Below are positions 37,309 to 51,600 of a stretch of 64,000 nt of DNA, in pieces. Every line of letters begins with the position of its first letter. The first letter of the stretch is position 1. This DNA is from Cercospora beticola (Eukaryota; Ascomycota; Dothideomycetes; Mycosphaerellales; Mycosphaerellaceae), in the NCBI RefSeq assembly GCF_033473495.1, contig NC_088939.1:3410001-3474000 (forward strand). Reading direction: 5' to 3'. Below the pieces are notes generated by a model, which saw only the letters and a program-made list of their open reading frames with translations, did not search any database and was not told the DNA's origin. Both the position numbers and the translations under genes were made by a program.

Positions 37309-40217
37309 GTTAATTGGCAGAAGCCACGCTATAATCCGTAGAGCGGTGTAGAACTCATGTCGCAGGTGTTAGGGCGACGCTAACGATATAAATTCTGTTT
37401 GGGCTAACTGCTCCTCGAAGTCTTTATACGAGGCACATCTCGCAGTCTGCATGCCGCTGCATCGCCGACAATGTTTGCCCGGCGGTTTGCTAGGCCTCTT
37501 CGAGGGCGTCCGCTAGCGAGCGAGACTAAACGCAATCGAGCCTACATATTTGATCCGAATAGGCCGAGCAAGGGCATCTTGCTGGACGAGAAACGCGACT
37601 AGCGCCTTCTCTTCCTATAGATCGAGGTACTGCTAACTTTCCGCCTTCGCCTTTAGCGAGGGGCGTCCGCGCGCGCGATGTTAGAGCGTCGTGCGGAGAA
37701 CGTTAGTATAGTGCGATCGAGCGCGAAAAGATCTCACTATACTAGAGCACGCATCTTCGGCTAGTACTAGGCTAGCTCTGTCTATAGGCACCGTACTACT
37801 ATACGGAAACATTATAGAGGAATAGGAAGAAGGAACTAGAGTTTCTAGGGGATCTGTAGGTACTCGAAGACTTGTCCGAAAGCGGATAGTAGGCAGAAGC
37901 GCCGAACCTAACGTAGCGATAGAAGCGTCGAGAAGCGTACGACTATACGCTATACTCTATTATACGATATATCTAGAGATAGTATAGCGCGGAAATAGCT
38001 ACGTATACGTTATAGTATAAAGTTAGCGTAATTACTAGTCTTATATTATCTAACGAACTATAGATCTATCTTAATAAATAGAGAAACTCTCGGATTACCG
38101 AAATATATATTAAGATAATTCCTAGAGCTAGGTATATATTACTAGCTAAATAGACTATAATATCTACTCTCTAAAAGTCGGCTATAATACTTCGGCTATA
38201 CTTTCGTAGAGATATTATCTTTAAGAGTTAGTTTATAGCGTTATAGTATTAGCTATACTCCGAGAGATCTAATTAGTAAACGAAAGAGATATCTACGTTA
38301 AGTTACTATAGATACCTAGATATTATAGAATTATAGAGAATAAGAAGGTATATTATATAGCCTAAGAAACTATATCGATAGAATATATCTCGAGTATAGA
38401 ACTTAGACGCTAGATATAGGAATATTCTAAAGCCTCTAAGCTACTCCGATTAGTAATCGAGGCTAATATATCTAAGAAGGTACTAGTATAGAGGAAATAT
38501 ACTTATATAATTAATAGTACTCTATCTAGGAAGTATATACTCTAGCTATATAGAGCGCTAATATATAAAGATATAGAAATACTAGTATAAGTATAAACTA
38601 GCTATATCTATTTATATAGATACCTAGCTTATACGTAGTAACTAGAGAGCGTAGTCTATAAGTATAGAAGTAGAGTAGAGTCCGTTAAGTATATAATTCT
38701 ATATTACTTCTTATAGAGTTCTCTATAGCGAATAGTAAAAGAAGCTACTAGTAATAGATAGAGTAATATATCGTTCCTCTTAGGTAGAAAAAGTTAGAAG
38801 AAAGAGCTAAGAATAGGACTACTAGTTAATAGAGATAGATAGCGACTAAATATAGAGATAGTATAAGCTATAATTATATTTCTTAAAAGTATAGGTAGGT
38901 TCGTACTTTAGAGTCTAACGTTAGATATCTAATATTAGTTTTCGAGTTCTACTTCTATAGTTAGATTAATACTAGTTCGTAAAGATTATAGTATATAGTA
39001 GTTAGCTATAAATAATAAAATAAAATAAGTAAAAGAAATCTCTAGAAAGATAAGTATATAGAGAAGTATAAAAGTAGAAAAGAAAAGAAGTAGAGAGTCG
39101 TTAGAGCTTAGTATATTACTTTCTATAAGAACGCTACTATAGTTCTTCTAGCGTATTTATTAATTATACGATAGATATCTACTATATAGTTTTAAAGGAC
39201 TTAGAGTAGCGTATTTAGTTCTACCTAGCCTACGTCCTAGTAGATATAACTTATATATCGATATCTATTATAGTATATAGCTCGTAATATTTAAGTTTAC
39301 TTTAGAGTAGCTCTTTACTATAGCAAAAACGAAAGAGTTCCGATATTCTAATAATTTAGTAATATATATCTAGACTAGAACTTAGTAAGCAAAAAAGTCG
39401 ATTATTAGATATAATACTACTAACGTATAGTAAGAGCTTCTATACGAACTTTAAGACTTATATTATAACTATTATCTTTAGAAGATTTCGGAATATCTAT
39501 CTTATATATCGCCGAAATAGTATAAAAGGAATTCGGAGACTCTTCGTTAGAAAGCTAAAAGTACTCTATAAACGATATATTTATATATCTATAGTCTCTT
39601 CTAGTTCGTACGAAATATATACTATAAAGATAAAAGTTTAATATTTATATAGAATCTACTCTAGTCGAAGAGATATTAGTTATTTATTCTACTAAAAATT
39701 ATAATAGAAAACGACCTACTTTACTACTACTAACGTAATATACGCGTCCTAAGTATAAAGAGACTCGAAGCTACTAAACTCTATAACGAGAACTAATAGA
39801 CCTACCGAGATATATAATCGTATTATATTAGTATTTTAAGAGATATAAGATAAAGCTATAGAACGTTCGTAGTTAGTATAATATAGCGAAAGAAGATCGA
39901 ATACTTATAATATATATACTAGAATACGTTCCTAGAGTAGAGTAATAGAGTTATATTCCCTATTATTCTTATAGATAATATAACTAAAGTCGAATATATA
40001 TAGGTATTAATAGTATAAATATATTTAGAGCTACTACTTATAACTTCTATATTCTATAGTAGTACGGTTCTCTTTTTAGTAAAACCTCGCCTTAGTACTT
40101 AAATCTTTTACTAACGGACTAAATTATTACTTAGTATTATCTTCTACTTTTCTAAGTTAATAGAGTACTAGAAGTTAATAAATATAATAATACTAATAAC
40201 GAAGATCCTAGTACTTA
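37309..40217. other. Right border of the island and RIP-saturated DNA
   Basis: CpA/TpG stay normal to about 37500. 37.5-37.95 kb keeps many CpG but few CpA. Beyond that the sequence is RIP-saturated and no element is recognised. A perfect 10-bp inverted repeat (TAGTATAGTG at 37704-37713, CACTATACTA at 37735-37744) lies in the transition. The block ends at the duplication that flanks the next LINE. Confidence 0.5.
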
Positions 40218-40233
40218 TAAGATTATTATATAG

Positions 40234-43200
40234 ATAGATAGATAAAGTCTTATATTCCTAAACCGGCTCCTATCTAGGTCTACGTAGAGCTATCTATATA
40301 TCTTTATCTAGAGGGCGAAAAGTCTCGCGATATAAAACCTATCTTCCGTTTACTTCGTATATCGCGCCCGTTATAGCGCTCTTAGGTATCGGGTTATCGT
40401 TATATACGATCGTAGATTAGCGATCCTCGAGTATCTATTCCCTCTTAAGTCTAGGCCCTCCTCTCTCTCTTCTTTTCCTATCTCTCTCTCTTATTTCTAC
40501 TCTATCGTCGGCTCTACCTCTACCTATACGAACTATTAGAGGTACTTAAGTACTATTAGGCGTTATACTACTAGTTTTATCCTCCTCGTAGTTAATAGTA
40601 TAGTCTATATATTTATACTCCTTATTAATCGGATAAACTCGTTCCTACTCTATACTATATTCGAGTACTAGAGTAGAATATATTTCCTCGTTTATCGTCT
40701 TACTCCGTACTCGTATACTAGGCTATCGAACCCTAGGATATTCCTCGTATATAGGTATATATTAAGCCTAATATACTCTATTCGGAGTAGTATTACGGCC
40801 GTACTCTCGGAGCGGGAGAGCCCTTTATGTTTCCGGTATCGGTTATCGTCTTCTCTCGTCTATATATACTATATAGAGGGCGCCTATAGGTCTGTCTCCT
40901 ATCGTTAGGCTACTACGGTTCTCTAGCTTTCCTCCTACTAGGAGTATCGAGTATTATATCTATCCCGTACTTCGTTAGGCTACGCTTCTTCCTATATATC
41001 GCGGCCGAGTTAAGTATTACTTATTTAGAGGAGATCTTCTATATATTATCGGTAGTACGAGTTTCTAATCTTATAGTACTAACGCCGTATATATTCCGTT
41101 ACTATTAGGTTTTCTATCTTCTAGATATACTAAGACGTCTTCTCGTATAGATAGTCTTTAATTAGTAGAGTACCTATTTTGCGGCGTAGCGCGTCTACTA
41201 GTATAGTATAGTAGGCTCCGGCGATTCGGCGTAAGTTAACGTTCTAGGCGACTTCGAAGAGTTATATATTCGTTCGCTATCGTATCGCCTATACCGGTCT
41301 GCCGTATATAAGCGTAGTTCGTATAATTATATTATATATTTATCTTATATAGAGTAGGTCGGCTCCCTACGTAGACTACGAGAGTCTCTATAGTACCTTA
41401 GTAGTTGCCCTTACCTTTTATATAGTAGCTTCTATATTCGCCTTCTAGTTAAGCTTCGAGTCTATCTAGACCTCTAGGAAGCGTAGTAATTCTACTAGTT
41501 CGCTATTAAACTCTACGATCGTAACCTTTACTATTTTGTTCTATTTTCTCTTTCTTATAAAATAGATTAGCTAGTATTTATCGGAGACAAACTTAGCTCT
41601 ATATTACTCTACCTAGGTATAGTACTTCTTATAGGCCCGTTCTAGCCTTTTATAGTTTCCCTCGGTCGTAGTACCGACTACTAGTATACTCGTATCGTCG
41701 ACGAACTCTATCTCTATCGTCTCTCTACTTTCTAGCTATAGAAGGAGTTCGGACGTAAAAAATAGGAATAGGATTAGTAATAGAGTAGACCCCTATAGGA
41801 TTCCCGTTATTATCGCTTATTTACTACTTATAGCGTTACCGAGTCGGAGGCTCGTCGTACGGTCTATAAGGAATAACGTAACGAAGTATATTAGCTATAG
41901 TAGGAAGCCTTTCTAGCGTAGGATATAGATAAGGCAGTCGTATAAGACTTTATCGAAGGCGCTAGAGATATCTAGGTAGAGTATTAATACTACCTTCGGC
42001 TTCGGGTAGCTCTACGCTATATAGATCTATTCGGTTATTAACTCTAGTATAGATAGAGTAGAGCGGTTTAGTCGGGCTTCTATCTATATTACTAGGAGTA
42101 GGTCTCTTTCTTCTATAATAGCTAATATACGTCGAGCGATAATAGCTTCTAGGAGCTTTACTATCGTATTAAGTAGAGCGATCGGTCGGTATAACTTAGC
42201 CTCTATATAGTCCGGTTTTTAGAGCTTTTATAGGACTACTATAGTTAAGTCTTTCTACGTTTCGAGGTAGAAGCCTAGTCTCGTATATATAGAGAAGATA
42301 TTAGATAGAGCTAGGGCGAGCGTACTAGTATACGCCTTAAGGAGTTCGTTCGGGATTATATCTAGGCTAGGTGCCTTGTTTTTCGGAAGTCGTTTTATCG
42401 CCTTAAGTATATCTTCTATCGTAATCTCTTAGTCGATAGAGATTATTAGAGTTTAAACTAGCTAGATATCGCTTAGGTCTACGTTAACTAGTAGCGGGAA
42501 GAAGTGCGCTACTAGAGCCTTCGCTTTACCCTTATCGCTATCTTATAGGTAGCTACTTTAGAATCGAATAGAAGAGAATTAGAGGAGGGTAGCTTATTTC
42601 GGTTATCTCGCCTATTTTGCTAGTTTCTATACTTTACTATTATCGGCTATAACTTCTCGGACGGTCTCTCGCTATACTTATATTATATTACGTCGAATTT
42701 GTCTTTTTTTTGCGTTCTCGGCCTTTCGGTATAGAACGTAATTAAGGACGTCCCCGCTCCTTCGCTACGCCCGCTTTACTCGGCGGGCCTATTTCGTAAG
42801 GCGGCTATATTCCGTAGTCTACTATATAGTAGCGTATAGTAAGAGTTTTGCGACCGGCACTTTTGCCCGGATTACGAGTATAATTATAGTAGTTAGGTCG
42901 ACGGCTATCCGGCTAATATCCGTCGTAGAGTCTAAGCGTCGGATAGTAATTTCGTCTATAGTCGCTCTTATACCTTCTCTAACTCCTTCCTAGTCGGCCT
43001 TCTTCTATTATAGGCGCGGCTTACGTTAGGTATACTTATAGAATAGGAGGAGTTCGGTAGCTATAGGCCGGTAGTTAGAGCCGTAATCTAGTTCCTCTTC
43101 TACCTTATACTAGGTAAGGCTAAGGAAGATATCTCTACTAACCTACGAGAGATCTAGTATCTATTAGCTTCTCGAGGATTCCTAGGTAATAAGTCTCTTA

Positions 43201-45282
43201 AGTATAGCTAGTTATACGTCGTTAGTTTCTATAATAGCTCTTAGCTTTAATACTATCTAGTATAGTCGAGAGTTACCTTCTAACTAGTCTAGGTAGTATA
43301 GGTTAAAGTCTCCGACTATTATAAACTACTATTTATCCTCGAGGAGTCTCTCGATAGTCGGAAGCGTCCTCTTTTCGCGACCCTCTATTAGTTATAGTAG
43401 ATTATAGTAGTTAAGGACTACTATACCTTCGTAGTATATTTCGACCTTAACTATAACGATATCGTCTTCTACTATTATAGCTTTCTACGTCTAGAGGTCG
43501 ATTTCTTTAGAGATATACGTATACGTTCTCGTAGTTCCCGATCTAGAGATAATATAATAGTACTCCGGTATTTAGGATATTAGTTTCGTAGATAGATTAA
43601 TCTAAGGTTCTTAAATAGCGACTATATAGTATCTCTTTAGGTCGAGTACCTATAGGAAGAGGATTATTACTTTATTTCTACTATAGTTTATATTATACTA
43701 TAGGATAGTAAGAGTAGATATACTATTTATTATCGTCTGCTATATTATTATCTATTAGGTTCCCGGTTAGTATTACGTATCGTAAGGTTTTAGGCGCGCT
43801 AGAGAGAGGGATACGTACGTTAAAAGTATAGTCTTCGCCTTCTATAAAGCTCGTAATCTTACTCTAGCTACGGTCTCTTACTATCCGTATAATATCTACG
43901 TTCCTCGGCCTCTCTAGCTCTCGCCTAGCCGGTATTATATCTATTAGAGACTCTACTCTTAGGCGCTTATCTCTCGTATCGTATATAGGTACTAGTAGTA
44001 GTAGTAGAGGTAGTAGTAGAGCTATACTCCCTATTATTAGGCTTATCTTTATCGTTATTCGGTCGAGGATATTATATAGTATAGTATAGGCTCTCTATAC
44101 CTTCTCCTTCTATATCTATTTTACTTAGTATTCTAACTACTATACCGCGTATTTCCCTCTATAGTTAGTATACTTATTACTACTAGCTATATATATACTT
44201 ATCTCGTGTTTCCCTACGTACTTCCTATACTCTACTTCTATCTTATAGTACTTCTCGATATAGCTCTATTATATATATTTCCTATATTATATAGGTCTAT
44301 ACTTCGAGGAGTATAGTTCGACTATCCGGAAGTACCTCTCGTAGGTAATACCTCGTAGGCGGATTTCCCTAGCCGTTTCGATATTATTTACTTCGATAAC
44401 TACGCTCGTTATCTTCCTACCTACTCTATAGGCTAGGCCTTTTAGAAAGAAGGCCCGTTCGATAACTAAGCTAGAGTATAGTATCCTATTACTTTAGATA
44501 AACTATACGATCGTATCGTTCGCGTTTATTTATATACTAGTTATTAGTACGTCGTATACTAGTAGCTAGAAGCTGCTCTTCTCTATTCTTACCGACTTCC
44601 TAAGGTAAACCGTTACCTACTTTTCGTCTTTTTCTAGTTCCTTTAGGCTAGCCTCGCTAGCTACGAATACTCTTACCCCGTCGCGAGTTTTCTAGACTCC
44701 GACTACGTTACTACCTATAGTTTTAATACTCTTAAGAATATCTATATAGGACCTCTCCTTTAGAGCTTCGCGTTCCTTTTCTTCTAGTACTCGGATCGTC
44801 GTTACGTAACTAACCGTAGGTATATAGTACGTATTCTATTCTCTTTCGGTAGTCGCCGGAAAGGTAGTCTTTAAGGCCGCCGCGTATATTATAGCGGCGA
44901 GTTTGCTTACCTCTTTAGTAAGCTAGTCGATTCGGTCGCTCTAAGTAGATCGGAGGAGGAGTAGAGACGCGACTTCGTACGCGTCGTAGAAGGCGGAGAG
45001 AATAGAGTCCTAAAGTAAGGAGGTTTTAGTCTCGAGGACCTATCTAGCTCTATTAAGTCTATCTATTAGGTCTATTTATATTTAGTATATTAGTATAGTA
45101 GTTACTAGGTTTATAGAGCGCGTTACGCCCTTCGGAGTAACTTTTAGCGTCGCCGGCGGAGGCCTTAGTTAACTATCTATTCCTCCGCTACTATTACTAG
45201 AGGCCCTTCTATCTATCTCTTTAGTTTACTAGCTATCGCTAGTAGTTGCGTCGTCCTTACTATTTATATTTTTCCTTAGAGT
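40234..45282 (-). mobile_element. Second full-length Tad1-like LINE (5049 bp)
   Basis: It is flanked by the 16-bp duplication TAAGATTATTATATAG at 40218-40233 and 45283-45298. The 3' end at 40234 has an ATAGATAGATA tail; the 5' end at 45282 is the leader of ORF1. On the minus strand, 42.1-41.7 kb aligns with the RT part of the LINE at 13.7-13.2 kb (including the region of the GxPQGSPLSP block and the downstream Asp motifs). Endonuclease precedes it at about 43.9-43.0 kb and ORF1 at about 45.2-44.0 kb. It keeps many more CpG than the other LINEs and differs from them at many sites, so it is a separate subfamily. Stops throughout; inactive. Confidence 0.85.
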
Positions 45283-45305
45283 TAAGATTATTATATAGCT
45301 TCTTA

Positions 45306-47610
45306 GCCTACGAAGTCCTATTATATACCTTTATATATATATATATATATAATTCTTATACGCTAGTCTACCTCTTTTAACTAGAGTAAGTAGTATGCTC
45401 TATATATTTCGTAGGTAGAAAAGCCCTCGTACTAGTACTCTAGTATAAAAACCTCCTTATATTCTTATATTTTATAGTAAGCTCTATATAGCCTACCGCT
45501 TCTATAGTTCCTAGTTCTCTTTAGGACAATTTATATTATCTTAATAGTTTATTAGATCCTTTATAATATAGTTCTCCTTAGTTATTTCTTATATTATTTA
45601 TTACTTAGAGGCCCGATTCTCTTACCTACTAGCTTAGGGACTCTAGCCTATATATATAGTCTTTATCTCTACGCTAGTATCTATATTAATCTTATATCTA
45701 ACTCTTTCTTACTAGTCTATAGTAGGAGCTCTCTCTAATATTATACTCCTACTCTAAACTTTCTATTTTACTTAGTATCTAAGTTATATAACCTATATTT
45801 ATAGAAATTATATTAAGTAGTAGTATTCTAAACTAGCTCTTCTATTATAGGTAGCCTTAAGTATAGAATAAGAGTTGCTTTTATTAGATACTCTATCTTT
45901 AGAGTTAGTTATAAGATATCTAGGAGAGCTAGACCTTAGATAAATATCTCTATTCCTATAGTTCTACTAGTTATTACCTAATTCTGCTATAGGACCTATA
46001 AATAGGCCCTATAGACGGGGTACCTAATCCCTTAGAATAAGTAGTTAACCTAGTAGTACTAGAGGTATATACTAGTATATAGAGGTATATCCTCCTTTCT
46101 CTCTAGAGTACTTCCTAAGAGGTTTCTAGGCCTCTTATTTAGCTTATTATCCTACCTTCTATCTAGACTAGGACGTTTTCCTTATAGTTTTAGCTACTTT
46201 GTCTTATACTCCTCTCTACTCTTTCTACTTTATATTAAAGCTTTAATTATAGTATACTCCTTCCTTCTCTTTAGCTTATTTTAGTACTAAGTTACTACTC
46301 TAGCTCCTAAGCCTAGGATAGAATTTACTATCTAGAGATTCTAGTCTAGTCTCTTAGTACTAGGTCTTATATTAGTTCTAGCCGCGCTAGCTCTAGTTTA
46401 TAGTATTCGTTAGAGTTCGCCCGGTATACGCTTCTATAGATTTCTAGACTTTCTTCTTTTTTTATTACTTTCTTCCTACCTCTATAGGTATCTAGCTACT
46501 CTATACTTTACTAGTATAGCCGAAGCTATCTATTTCTACCTACGACCGCGTAGAGGTATATAATAGGACTTCGTAGGCTATACCTTTATATAGTCGTAGG
46601 TAGAAATAGATAGCTTCGGCTATACTAGTAAAGTATAGAGTAGCTAGATATCTATAAAGATAGGAAGAAAGTAATAAAAAAGTCTAGAATTTCGACCTAG
46701 AGAGATTAGAGAGCTCCTAAGAATACGAAGACGACGCTAGTATAGTATAACTACTATAAGATTCTAATACTCGACTATAGAATAGCTCTTCTAGGTAGTA
46801 AATACTACTATAAGTCTAGAGGCTAGAATAGTAACCTAGGCTCTAAATAGACTAAAGAAGAGGAACTAAGTATACTTAAAAGAAGGCTTTAATAAGAAAG
46901 AGTAAGGATAGTAGAAATAGAAGAAAGGAATAGTAGTACCTCTATAGATACTAGAATAACTAGCTACTAGGAGCCTTTTATTTAAAATAGAAGACTCTAA
47001 AATAGACTAGTCTCTCTACTCTAGAGCTCTCTAGAAACTTTAAGTCTAAAGGTAGAGTATCTAATATAAGCTATCTAACTCTATACTATACTTAGAGCTA
47101 CCTATAAAGATACCTACTATTCTAGATATTCTATAAAAACTAGAATTTCTCTAGATATAGGTTATATAACTAGATACTAAGAAAGGCTAAAATCTAAGTA
47201 GGATTTATATAGAGAGATACCTACTCTAGAAACTAGTAAGGAAGAGTTAGATAAAGGATTAATATAGATACTAGCGAAGAGACTAGAACTATATATATAG
47301 GTTTAAGTCTCTTAGCTAGTAGATAAGAAGATTAGGCTCCTAAGTACTAAGAATATAAGAAATAACTAAGAAGAACTACTATAAAGAATCTAAACTATTA
47401 AGATAACGTAAATTATCCTAAGGAGAACTAGATACTATAGAAGTAGTAGGCTATATAGAGCTTACTATAAAATATAAGAATATAAGGAAGTTTTTCTACT
47501 AGAGTACTAGTATAAGAGCTTTTCTACTTACGAAAAATATAGAGCGTACTACTTACTCTAGTTAAAAAGAGGTAGACTAGCGTATAAGAATTATATATAT
47601 ATATATATAA
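45306..47610 (+). mobile_element. SINE-like repeat copy B (short form, about 1.05 kb), split by copy A
   Basis: The first 32 bp (45306-45337, starting GCCTACGAAG) are cut off by copy A; the body resumes at 46579/46593 and ends in a (TA)n tail near 47590-47610. Joined length is about 1050 bp. It lies head to head with copy A, producing a large palindrome around 46490-46660. Confidence 0.7.
45338..46578 (-). mobile_element. SINE-like repeat copy A (long form, 1241 bp)
   Basis: It is flanked by the 14-bp duplication TATACCTTTATATA (45324-45337 and 46579-46592). In element orientation it starts GCCTACGAAGTCCTATTATA at 46578 and ends near 45355 in a segment containing GTACTACTTACTCTAGTT, then a (TA)n tail. 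It is nearly the same as copy E at 57683. No protein-coding trace is recognised. The 3' segment resembles the 3' end of the LINE at 11784, which suggests it was copied by LINE machinery. It has landed inside copy B. Confidence 0.75.
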
Positions 47611-48670
47611 GCCTACGAAGTCCTATTATATACCTCTACGTAGTCGTAGGTAGAAATAGATAGCTTCGGCTATACTAGTAAAGTATAGGGCGGCTAGATA
47701 CCTATAGAGATAGGAAGAAAGCGATAAAAAGTCTAGAATTTCGACCTAGAGAGATTAGAGAGCTCCTAAGAATACGAAGACGACGCTAGTATAGTATAAC
47801 TACTATAAGATTCTAATACTCGACTATAGAATAGCTCTTCTAGGTAGTAAATACTACTATAGGTCTAGAGGCTAGAGTAGTAACCTAGGCTCTAAATAGG
47901 CTAAAGAGGAGGAACTAAGTATACCTAAGAGAAGGCTTTAATAAGAAAGAGTAAGGATAGCAGAAATAGAAGAAAGGAATAGTAGTACCTCTATAGATAC
48001 TAGGATAATTAGCTACTAGGAGCCTTTTATCTAAATAGGAGACTCTAGGGTAGACTAGTCCCCTACTCTAGAGCCCTCTAGAAACCTTAAGTCTAAAGGT
48101 AGAGTATCTAATATAAGCTATCTAACTCTATACTATACTTAGAGCTATCTATAAAGACACCTACTACTATTCTAGATATTCTATAAAAACTAGAATTTCT
48201 CTAGATATAGGTTATATAACTAGGTACTAAGGAAGGTTAAAATCTAAGTAGAATTTATATAGGGAGATACCTACTCTAGGAACTAGTAAGAAAGAGTTAG
48301 ATATAGGATTAATATAGATACTAGCGTAGAGATAAAGACTATATATATAGGCTAGAGTCCCTAAGCTAGTAGGCAAGAGGATCGGGCTCCTAAGTACTTA
48401 GTAATATAAGAAACAACTAAGGAAAACTATACTATAAAGGATCTAATAAACTATTAAGATAATATAAATTGTCCTAAGAAGAACTAGAAACTATAGAAGC
48501 GGTAGGCTATATAGAGCTTACTATAAAATATAAAGATATAAGGAGGTTTTTCTGCCGGAGTACTAGTACGAGGGCTTTTCTACCTACGAAAAATATAGGG
48601 CGTACTACTTACTCTAGTTAAAAGAGGTAGACTAGCGTATAAGAGTTATCTATCTATCTATATATATATA
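47611..48670 (+). mobile_element. SINE-like repeat copy C (short form)
   Basis: It starts GCCTACGAAG directly after the (TA)n tail of copy B and closely matches copy B along its length. It ends in TTATCTATCTATCTA followed by TATATATATAA; the same A/T run precedes it, so C may have inserted into B's tail. Confidence 0.72.
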
Positions 48671-51600
48671 AGTATAGTAATCGAAGATAGAAATAGCTAT
48701 AAATATAGTAACGAGTATAATCTATAAATAAAGTATAGTTACGGAGCTAATACGACGTACGTAAGGAGGTAGAGTATACTATACTAATAGAGACTATAGT
48801 ACGTAAGCTAGTAGGCGCTAATATCTATACGCGAAGTCGATAAGAGATAGAAAATCCTATAAAGAATATCCGAGAGAAGAGTAGTAAGCCTCTTCGATCC
48901 TATAGTTCTATCTTATCTAGTAGAGAATAATCTTTAGGACTCTAGTAAAGATATAGTAACTATAGACGTATACTTATATAGTTACGATAGATACGCTATA
49001 TATAGATTAGATCCGATTTTAAGATATTTAGAGATAACTAGACTTAGGTAAGTTATTAGTATTATAAACGATACGAAAAGCTATATTAGGAAGGGCGAGA
49101 GTACCTATACTAGACGTAATTCTATATAATCGAATTAAGTACGACCTATCTAATAGTAGTTTCGAAGCCTTAATAAATAGTAATAATTATACGAAGGTTA
49201 GACTATTAGAGAGTAGAGAGAGAGTAGTATAAATAATCGACGGTACTATATACTCGACCTATAGTATATTATAAGTAGAATAGAGAGCTTAACTCCTAGA
49301 GTTAAGTACTTTAATAGAGCTCTAAAGTTATAATAGAACTTCGATTAGTAGATAGTCTAGTACTTACCTTAACGAAATATACTACTCTATAGCGCTATTA
49401 AAGAGCTATAGGCGTTATTATAATATAGGCTATAGCTATTTACTACTTCGCGATATAGATACTAGTATTTTATAAATATAAAAGTATAATAACTCGTTTA
49501 GTATATCGTTAGCTAGCCTATACTCTTAGTATTCTAATATAGAAGTTAAGTATATAGCGACTAATACTATATAGGATAGTACTAGTACCTTAACCTATTA
49601 AAACGAGAAGAACGAGTAATAAGAATATAGGAAGTCTAAAGAAAATAGAAAGAGAAGAGTTTAAAGTAATAAGAAATTCTATATTTCTTCTAGTCTTATA
49701 TAGATCTAGCTACCTTAGGAAATAAGTAGTAATAGCCGAGCGCTTATTATAAGTATATACTTAAAGTATCCGATAATAATAGATACTAAGGAGTAGAGAA
49801 TTAAACGTTCTAGAATAGATCGATAACTTTCTTAAACTTAGAAGGAGGAGACTATAGTAATAGTAAGAGCTAGTTTAAGAGCTAAAAGTAGTCGACGACG
49901 AGCTCCCTTAGTATATAATAATAGCTATAACTCTCTACTACTATATAGCTAGATTAAATAATATAATATAACTCTCTACTACTTAGTAGTTTATAGAGCT
50001 ATAAGATTTAAGTAGTAGTAGTACGTATAGTAGGTATATAAGAGTAAAGAAATATTAGAGTATATATTATATAAAGAGTAAGTAAACGATAGACTATATA
50101 TCTATCGATATCGATAGTAGTATAGTAATTCTATTAGAATCTAGCTATATAGATACTACGACGGATACTTTCTACTATAATAGTTACTATATATAGCTCT
50201 TAATAGATCTACTTATAGTTTATATATATATCTTCTAAAGTCTACGACGACCTCTCTAGTTAAGTATCTAAATAGAAGAGGATTCTCTTATATACGACTT
50301 AAATATAAGCTATATTAATATACTACTAATTAGTTTTATATATAGCGGAGTTCTTATACCTAGTAACTTAGAGACTAGTCGAAGTTTATAGTCGGCTATA
50401 TAGGCTTTAACTCTAGTAGATTCGCTATAGCTATTTATAATAGTAGAAGATATATAGTAATCTAGAAGACTCTCTCCTAGTACGCCTATTCTATCTATAA
50501 AGTTTTAGGTAATACTAAATATTATATATAACTAATAACTAATATAAGTATTTCGACCTATAACTACGATTATTTACTCCGGGCCTCTATAGCTCTATTC
50601 TATATAGATAATATAATCTTAGAGAGTAGAATAGCCTACGATATCTCTATAGACGTTTATATTAGCTAATCGAATATACTAGAGGACTTAGACTATATAC
50701 TATACGATATATACTCTATAACCTAGAAAGTATAGTATCGCCTTATACTAGAATAGAAGCTATAGTAGATATATATCGTAGCTTAAGCTCTATAGCTAGG
50801 TTACGCTACTACTATATATAGCTAGCGAGATAGTAGAAGCTCTAGACCTTATATATTTATAGCCTATCTATTTCTCTTTCTTTTTCTTTTTCTCTTCTTT
50901 TTCTAACTAGTTCTTCTATATACTCTACTATCTCGTACTTAATATATCTAAATAGAAAGTAACTACGATTTACGTATTATACTTTAAGAAGCGACTATAG
51001 CTCTAAGACTATCTAGACCTATAGTATACTAAGGATACTATCGCTATACTTTCCTACTATTATAATATTTTAGTTATTATAAGTATAAGAATCTTAACGT
51101 TAGTAGAGATTCTAGACTTTCGCTTCTTTTATAGTATCTTTATTAGATATAACTTATAGTATACTTTCGATACTTCTATACTATAATACTCGATAGATAC
51201 TCTTAAGAAAGCTATCGACTTTCTAGCTATATAGGCTATACGCGCCGAACTAATATCTTTCTATAAGTTTCTAGAGAGATTCGATAGTCGGCTACTTCGG
51301 CTCTATACTTAGAATATCGATAGGCTTAAAGTAGAAGTAGAGCTAGCTAATAGGAAAGTTATATATTTCTATAGCTTACTTAAGAAGATAGTATATACTA
51401 TACGTCTATCTTATTACTACCTAATAGTTATATCGGAGCTTTAGAGACTATACTTTAATTATAGTAGAGAATAAGATAAGTATAAAGTCTATAGCCTACG
51501 CTACTATAGCTATAGTATTATATACCTATATATTACGCTTTACTAAGAAGATATCTTTACTAATATAGAGTATAACCTTACTACTATAATAGAGTAGGAC

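Noticed and set aside
37147..37341. A + strand open frame of about 64 codons.
   Set aside because: It is antisense to the start of the ankyrin gene, which has the better start and hydrophobic leader.
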